From: Bacillota bacterium
GTDB lineage: Bacteria; Bacillota; Clostridia; Christensenellales; UBA1242
Reading direction: 5' to 3'
NCBI GenBank assembly: GCA_009787915.1
Contig: WQSK01000038.1
Location: 1 to 9,188, forward strand
DNA: 9,188 nucleotides
Part shown: positions 6,714 to 9,188 of the stretch, piece by piece
Layout of the letters: each line of letters begins with the position of its first letter
Position numbering within the stretch: position 1 is the stretch's first letter
Program-made: the position numbers and the translations under genes
Notes under the pieces: generated by a model
Seen by the model: only the letters and a program-made list of their open reading frames with translations
What the model was told of the DNA's origin: nothing
The model's database searches: none

Positions 6714-6719
6714 ACTATA
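6714..6719 (-). promoter_or_regulatory. Possible -10 element of the spoIIA operon
   Basis: TATAGT on the minus strand (5/6 to TATAAT) would place the transcript start near 6707, with a leader of about 19 bases holding the spoIIAA ribosome binding site. The -35 region at 17-18 bases is poor, as expected for an activated promoter, and overlaps the palindrome. The SigH-type pair expected from Bacillus (AGGA-rich -35, GAAT -10) is not visible. This is tentative. Confidence 0.3.
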
Positions 6720-6724
6720 ACCAA

Positions 6725-6748
6725 AAGACACGCCCCTTGACGTGTCTT
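6725..6748. repeat. Palindrome between the zinc-ribbon gene and spoIIAA
   Basis: AAGACACG (6725-6732) and CGTGTCTT (6741-6748) form a perfect 8-bp inverted repeat around an 8-base loop. As RNA it could terminate the upstream zinc-ribbon transcript, but only four Ts follow on the minus strand. As DNA it spans the -35 area of the possible spoIIA promoter and could be an operator. The two readings cannot be separated here. Confidence 0.5.
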
Positions 6749-6752
6749 GTTT

Positions 6753-6759
6753 TGTCGAA
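6753..6759 (+). promoter_or_regulatory. Spo0A box upstream of spoIIAA
   Basis: TGTCGAA, set in TTTTGTCGAAAAAA, is an exact match to the known Spo0A binding core and its T/A-rich flanks. It lies about 65 bases before the spoIIAA start and near -50 relative to the tentative transcript start. That is the distance range at which phosphorylated Spo0A activates sporulation promoters. spoIIA is a classic Spo0A target in Bacillus and Clostridium, so the context strengthens the call. Confidence 0.7.
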
Positions 6760-6785
6760 AAAATTGTTATAAGTGCGGATTTTAA

Positions 6786-7319
6786 TTATGTGTCCTGAAA
6801 CCATGTGGTTATGGAATCCTTGCTTTCAACGGTATGTCCACAATGCCCACATTTGTATACGTTATAATAATCAAACTTCTCTTTTGTTTCGTATCTGTTA
6901 CTGTTGTAACTTGTTTCTTTTGTTTTGAACACACCTGTTCCAACTTTTTTTTGAGGTTGTGTAACCATAGGGGCGTTTTCACATTTTGTGCAATATTTTT
7001 TTGGATTTAAATCGTCGCTCCAATCTGGATACGAACTCCCAATCGAGATATTGTTGTCAATAAGAAATTGCTTTACGGTTATTCCTTTCTTATCCTTTAA
7101 CAATTTAAACTCTTCTAATTTTGCACGGGCTTCTTGCTTTTTTTGCTCTTGTTCAACTTTTGATTCATCATTCCATTGTGAAATTTTACACCAAATTAAA
7201 AATCCGACGACAAGAATAACAACTCCCACCACAAGAGCTACTATTGATTCAAAAGTCCAACCTGTACCACCATTTTCATACCCGTTGAAATAACCATTAT
7301 ACAGTAATAAAAATTGCAT
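6786..7319 (-). CDS. Membrane-anchored zinc-ribbon protein of unknown function
   Basis: The product has 177 residues and no family is recognised. A short N-terminal segment with Tyr, Asn and Gly (1-22) precedes one long membrane helix (about 26-45). A charged, probably coiled-coil stretch follows (50-78, rich in Glu, Lys and Gln), then a soluble tail with two CxxC pairs, YCTKC (109-113) and KCGHC (156-160). These can form a split zinc ribbon around a Lys/Thr-rich insertion. GITVKQFLIDNNISIG (79-94) resembles a small helical element. The ATG at 7319 is chosen for GGGAGG seven bases upstream; an in-frame GTG at 7334 lies before that site. It has its own promoter, a tandem-repeat leader and a Spo0A box in the promoter, and it ends 97 bases before spoIIAA. 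Its role is unknown. Confidence 0.8.
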   Translation of the reverse strand: MQFLLLYNGYFNGYENGGTGWTFESIVALVVGVVILVVGFLIWCKISQWNDESKVEQEQKKQEARAKLEEFKLLKDKKGITVKQFLIDNNISIGSSYPDWSDDLNPKKYCTKCENAPMVTQPQKKVGTGVFKTKETSYNSNRYETKEKFDYYNVYKCGHCGHTVESKDSITTWFQDT

Positions 7320-7338
7320 TAAAAAACCTCCCACCCCC

Positions 7339-7418
7339 TTTCAGCCTTTCAGCCTTTCAGCCTTTCAGCCTTTCAGCCTTTCAGCCTTTCAGCCTTTCAG
7401 CCTTTCAGCCTTTCAGCC
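7339..7418. repeat. Ten perfect tandem copies of an 8-bp unit in a 5' leader
   Basis: TTTCAGCC repeats ten times without a change, with partial copies on both sides (CC at 7337-7338, TTTCA at 7419-7423), so the array covers 87 bases. On the transcribed minus strand it reads GGCTGAAA repeated, between the promoter at 7448-7475 and the ribosome binding site at 7327-7332 of the zinc-ribbon gene. The minus strand has a TGA every 24 bases in every frame, so it is not translated there. There are no spacers, so it is not CRISPR. Confidence 0.97.
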
Positions 7419-7447
7419 TTTCAAGGGCAACAGAGGTATATTTAAAA

Positions 7448-7475
7448 AGCATACACGATTTTTGTCGAATGTCAA
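7448..7475 (-). promoter_or_regulatory. Sigma-A-type promoter of the zinc-ribbon gene
   Basis: On the minus strand a perfect TTGACA (7475-7470) is followed after 16 bases by TATGCT (7453-7448, 4/6). The transcript would start near 7441 and carry a leader of about 120 bases, most of it the octamer array. The rest of the 7424-7551 stretch shows no gene, and no clear terminator for asd. Confidence 0.6.
7463..7469 (+). promoter_or_regulatory. Spo0A box between -35 and -10 of the zinc-ribbon gene
   Basis: TGTCGAA, preceded by a T-run, is an exact Spo0A core placed entirely in the promoter spacer, touching the -35 box. Binding there would be expected to block RNA polymerase, so repression at the onset of sporulation is the likelier reading. 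This is inference from position. Confidence 0.5.
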
Positions 7476-7551
7476 CCTTTTTATCCACGAACAATAAAAA
7501 ATATAATCATAGTCACGACCCCCGTAAAACAAAACAGAAGCCCCAAATGCG

Positions 7552-8478
7552 TCAAGAGCGTATCAAGCATTCCAATATTTGCACGGCGTTTGTCGCCGCC
7601 CCCTTTCTAACATTATCGGCAACAACGACCATGTTGATTGCATTTGGTCTTGACTCGTCAACACGCAACCGCCCAACAAAAACCTCGTCCTTATTATCCG
7701 CGTTTATCGGCATTGGCAAAACACCCTCCTCCAAGAACACAACACCAGGTGCGGTTCTTAGCAGGTTTTTTGCAACCTCGATATCAACGGGTTTTGGGAA
7801 CTCGGCATTGATTGAAATAGTATGACAATTTTTCACAGGCACGCGTATGCAAGTCGATGAAACACCAATATTTTCTCGCCCCAGAATCTTTCGGGTTTCA
7901 AAAACCATTTTTTCTTCCTCGCCATCGATGTGCGTTATAACATTGTTTTCGATTGGGTATTTGAATTGGGGGTTGTCCCCTGCACCCGAAATAGCCTGAT
8001 ACGTCGAATAAACGACCCTCGTCAAAGTAAATGCGTCGTCAAGTGGTTTCAATGCAACAACCGCGGCAATGGTCGTGCAGTTTGGATTCGCGATAATCGC
8101 GCTGTCTTTGATTAAAGCAAGTTCCCCCGCATTGCACTCTGGCACGCACAAAATTTTGTCTGCGTCACGGCGGAAGGCACTGCTGTTATCAATGACTACC
8201 GCCCCGTTACTTGCAAAAATCGGCGAGTACTTCAAAGACACATCCCCTCCCGCGGAAAACAGTGCATAGTCAACTTTTGTTGCGCGTGCCGAATCTTCGG
8301 TTAGTGCCAATGTGACCAAAGTTTGCCCACAAATCTCGACCTCTGCCCCGCCTTTTGTGTTAAACAAAATGTACTCGGCGTTTATGTTGCGCTCGGTCAA
8401 AACCCGTGCAAACGCCCGCCCGACCAGCCCCGTCGCCCCAACAATTGCGACGCGTGGTTTTCTTGCATTTTTTTTCAT
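7552..8478 (-). CDS. asd: Aspartate-semialdehyde dehydrogenase
   Basis: The enzyme reduces aspartyl phosphate to aspartate semialdehyde with NADPH, the branch step to lysine/diaminopimelate (and so peptidoglycan and dipicolinate), threonine and methionine. The product has 308 residues, shorter than the usual 330-345. The NADP loop GATGLVG is at 14-20 and DNSSAFR at 97-103. The catalytic Cys134 is in NPNCTT, with substrate-side Gln161 in YQAISGAG, catalytic His219 after RVPV (212-215), and arginines in VGRLR (268-272). The C-terminal cofactor block DNVRKGAATNAVQ is at 288-300. The ATG at 8478 gives the correct N-terminus. The open frame continues upstream to 8895, but that part is antisense to the oxidoreductase and unlike the family. 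No Shine-Dalgarno precedes the ATG, and a TATATA lies six bases before it. Confidence 0.95.
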   Translation of the reverse strand: MKKNARKPRVAIVGATGLVGRAFARVLTERNINAEYILFNTKGGAEVEICGQTLVTLALTEDSARATKVDYALFSAGGDVSLKYSPIFASNGAVVIDNSSAFRRDADKILCVPECNAGELALIKDSAIIANPNCTTIAAVVALKPLDDAFTLTRVVYSTYQAISGAGDNPQFKYPIENNVITHIDGEEEKMVFETRKILGRENIGVSSTCIRVPVKNCHTISINAEFPKPVDIEVAKNLLRTAPGVVFLEEGVLPMPINADNKDEVFVGRLRVDESRPNAINMVVVADNVRKGAATNAVQILECLIRS

Positions 8479-8491
8479 GAGTCTATATACT
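8463..8491 (+). promoter_or_regulatory. Possible promoter for a leaderless oxidoreductase transcript
   Basis: TTGCAT (8463-8468) is followed after 17 bases by TATACT (8486-8491, 5/6). The predicted start, near 8498, is almost at the ATG at 8501, leaving no room for a ribosome binding site. The element overlaps the asd start region on the other strand. This is tentative. Confidence 0.35.
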
Positions 8492-8500
8492 CTGACACAT

Positions 8501-9188
8501 ATGCCTTGTGTGAAAAAAGATTCCCAAAAAACCGCCCTTGTAATTGGTGCAGGACCCGCAGGTCTTAGCGCAGCAAGAGAACTTGCGCGCATCGGGTTTG
8601 CGGTAAAAGTTTTTGAACGTTCAAGTCGCGCAGGTGGACTTGTGCACCTCATACCGCCGCGCCGAATCAACAAAGATGCGATTTTGCGCATGGCAAAAAA
8701 CCTTGATATAACGTATAACACCGCCGTTGATTTGGGCGAGATTGGTGCTTTGGCAAAAAAATACGATGCGGTCATAATCGCCACAGGTACGCAAAAAAAT
8801 CGCAGTTTGAAAAACTTTGACACCCACAGCGACAAAATTTGTTTTGCAATAGATTTTTTGGAAAAAGATATACGCCCAAAATCTGTGGCTGTCATCGGTG
8901 GCGGTGATACGGCAATAGATTGTGCAATTGAAGCAAGAGAGCGCGGGAGTTTGGCAACGGTTTATTACCGCAAATCTCGCGAAGAAATGCGTGCCTTGAA
9001 ATCCGAGGTAGCCCTCGCAGAATCGGCGGGTGTAGATTTTGTTTTCAATACTCCGCCTGATGACCTGGGTGCATTCAAAGAGGACCTTATTGTCATTGCG
9101 ATTGGTCAAGACCCAGACGTGCCAGAAAACCTGCCGAAAAATGTGTTCTTGTGTGGGGATGCTTTTTTGGGGGCAACAACGGTCGGCA
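8501..9188 (+). CDS. FAD/NAD(P)-dependent oxidoreductase, GltD/PreT-like (runs off the right edge)
   Basis: The visible 229 residues form a two-dinucleotide flavoprotein. The FAD loop is GAGPAG (16-21), followed by a glutamate-ended second strand VKVFER and RAGGL (43-47). IIATG is at 92-96 and the NAD(P) loop GGGDTAIDCA at 133-142. YRKSREEMRA (156-165) is typical of glutamate synthase small subunits and their relatives, and a second FAD motif reads LCGDAFLGATTV (217-228). It lacks the N-terminal iron-sulfur domain of GltD and PreT, and the linkers between motifs are very short, so it is a compact version. The partner and electron acceptor are unknown. The ATG at 8501 has no Shine-Dalgarno. 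In-frame alternatives are ATG at 8477, whose bases overlap the asd start codon, and GTG at 8510. Confidence 0.88.
   Translation, partial: MPCVKKDSQKTALVIGAGPAGLSAARELARIGFAVKVFERSSRAGGLVHLIPPRRINKDAILRMAKNLDITYNTAVDLGEIGALAKKYDAVIIATGTQKNRSLKNFDTHSDKICFAIDFLEKDIRPKSVAVIGGGDTAIDCAIEARERGSLATVYYRKSREEMRALKSEVALAESAGVDFVFNTPPDDLGAFKEDLIVIAIGQDPDVPENLPKNVFLCGDAFLGATTVG

Noticed and set aside
7337..7423. CRISPR array
   Set aside because: The repeats are 8 bp and directly adjacent with no spacers.
7469..7825. 118-codon plus-strand open frame
   Set aside because: It is mostly antisense to the conserved C-terminal part of asd, and no ribosome binding site or domain is seen.
8479..8895. Upstream in-frame extension of asd by about 139 codons
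   Set aside because: It is antisense to the well-supported oxidoreductase, unlike the asd family, and the NADP loop is already at the usual distance from the ATG at 8478.
8621..9109. 162-codon open frame on the minus strand
   Set aside because: It lies fully antisense to the oxidoreductase, whose dinucleotide-binding motifs are unmistakable, and it shows no recognisable domain.

Overview
The window looks like a chromosomal segment of an endospore-forming, low- to medium-GC Firmicute, most likely an uncultured member of the Clostridia. The evidence is two complete sporulation gene sets whose protein sequences match their families well, AGGAGG-type ribosome binding sites, TTGACA/TATAAT-like promoters and Spo0A-box matches. 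The species cannot be named from this sequence.

Layout, from high to low coordinates, because nearly everything is on the minus strand. At the right edge a plus-strand FAD/NAD(P) oxidoreductase of the GltD/PreT type (8501 to the edge) diverges from asd, aspartate-semialdehyde dehydrogenase (8478-7552). The two start codons are only 22 bases apart and neither has a Shine-Dalgarno sequence. Next is a 232-base spacer with a sigma-A-like promoter, an exact Spo0A box lying between its -35 and -10, and ten perfect copies of an 8-bp tandem repeat. It leads into a small membrane-anchored zinc-ribbon protein of unknown function (7319-6786). A 97-base spacer with another exact Spo0A box and a palindrome precedes the spoIIA operon: spoIIAA (anti-anti-sigma), spoIIAB (anti-sigma kinase) and sigF (forespore sigma factor).

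Directly after sigF, on a near-consensus vegetative promoter that overlaps the sigF stop codon, lies an unrecognised 490-residue protein. It has one N-terminal membrane helix and four diverged repeats of about 105-110 residues (5105-3633). Eleven bases after its stop begins the spoIIIA operon: spoIIIAA, AB, AC, AD, AE and AF, tightly packed, then the first 25 codons of another gene that runs off the left edge.

The sporulation genes work in sequence. SpoIIAA and SpoIIAB control SigF in the forespore; later the SpoIIIA proteins, made in the mother cell, build the channel joining mother cell and forespore. Here both sets sit side by side with a foreign-looking, apparently strongly expressed repeat protein between them and no visible terminator before spoIIIAA. 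The most unusual items are that repeat protein and its promoter, the octamer array in the leader of the zinc-ribbon gene together with a Spo0A box in its promoter, and the possibly leaderless divergent asd/oxidoreductase pair.
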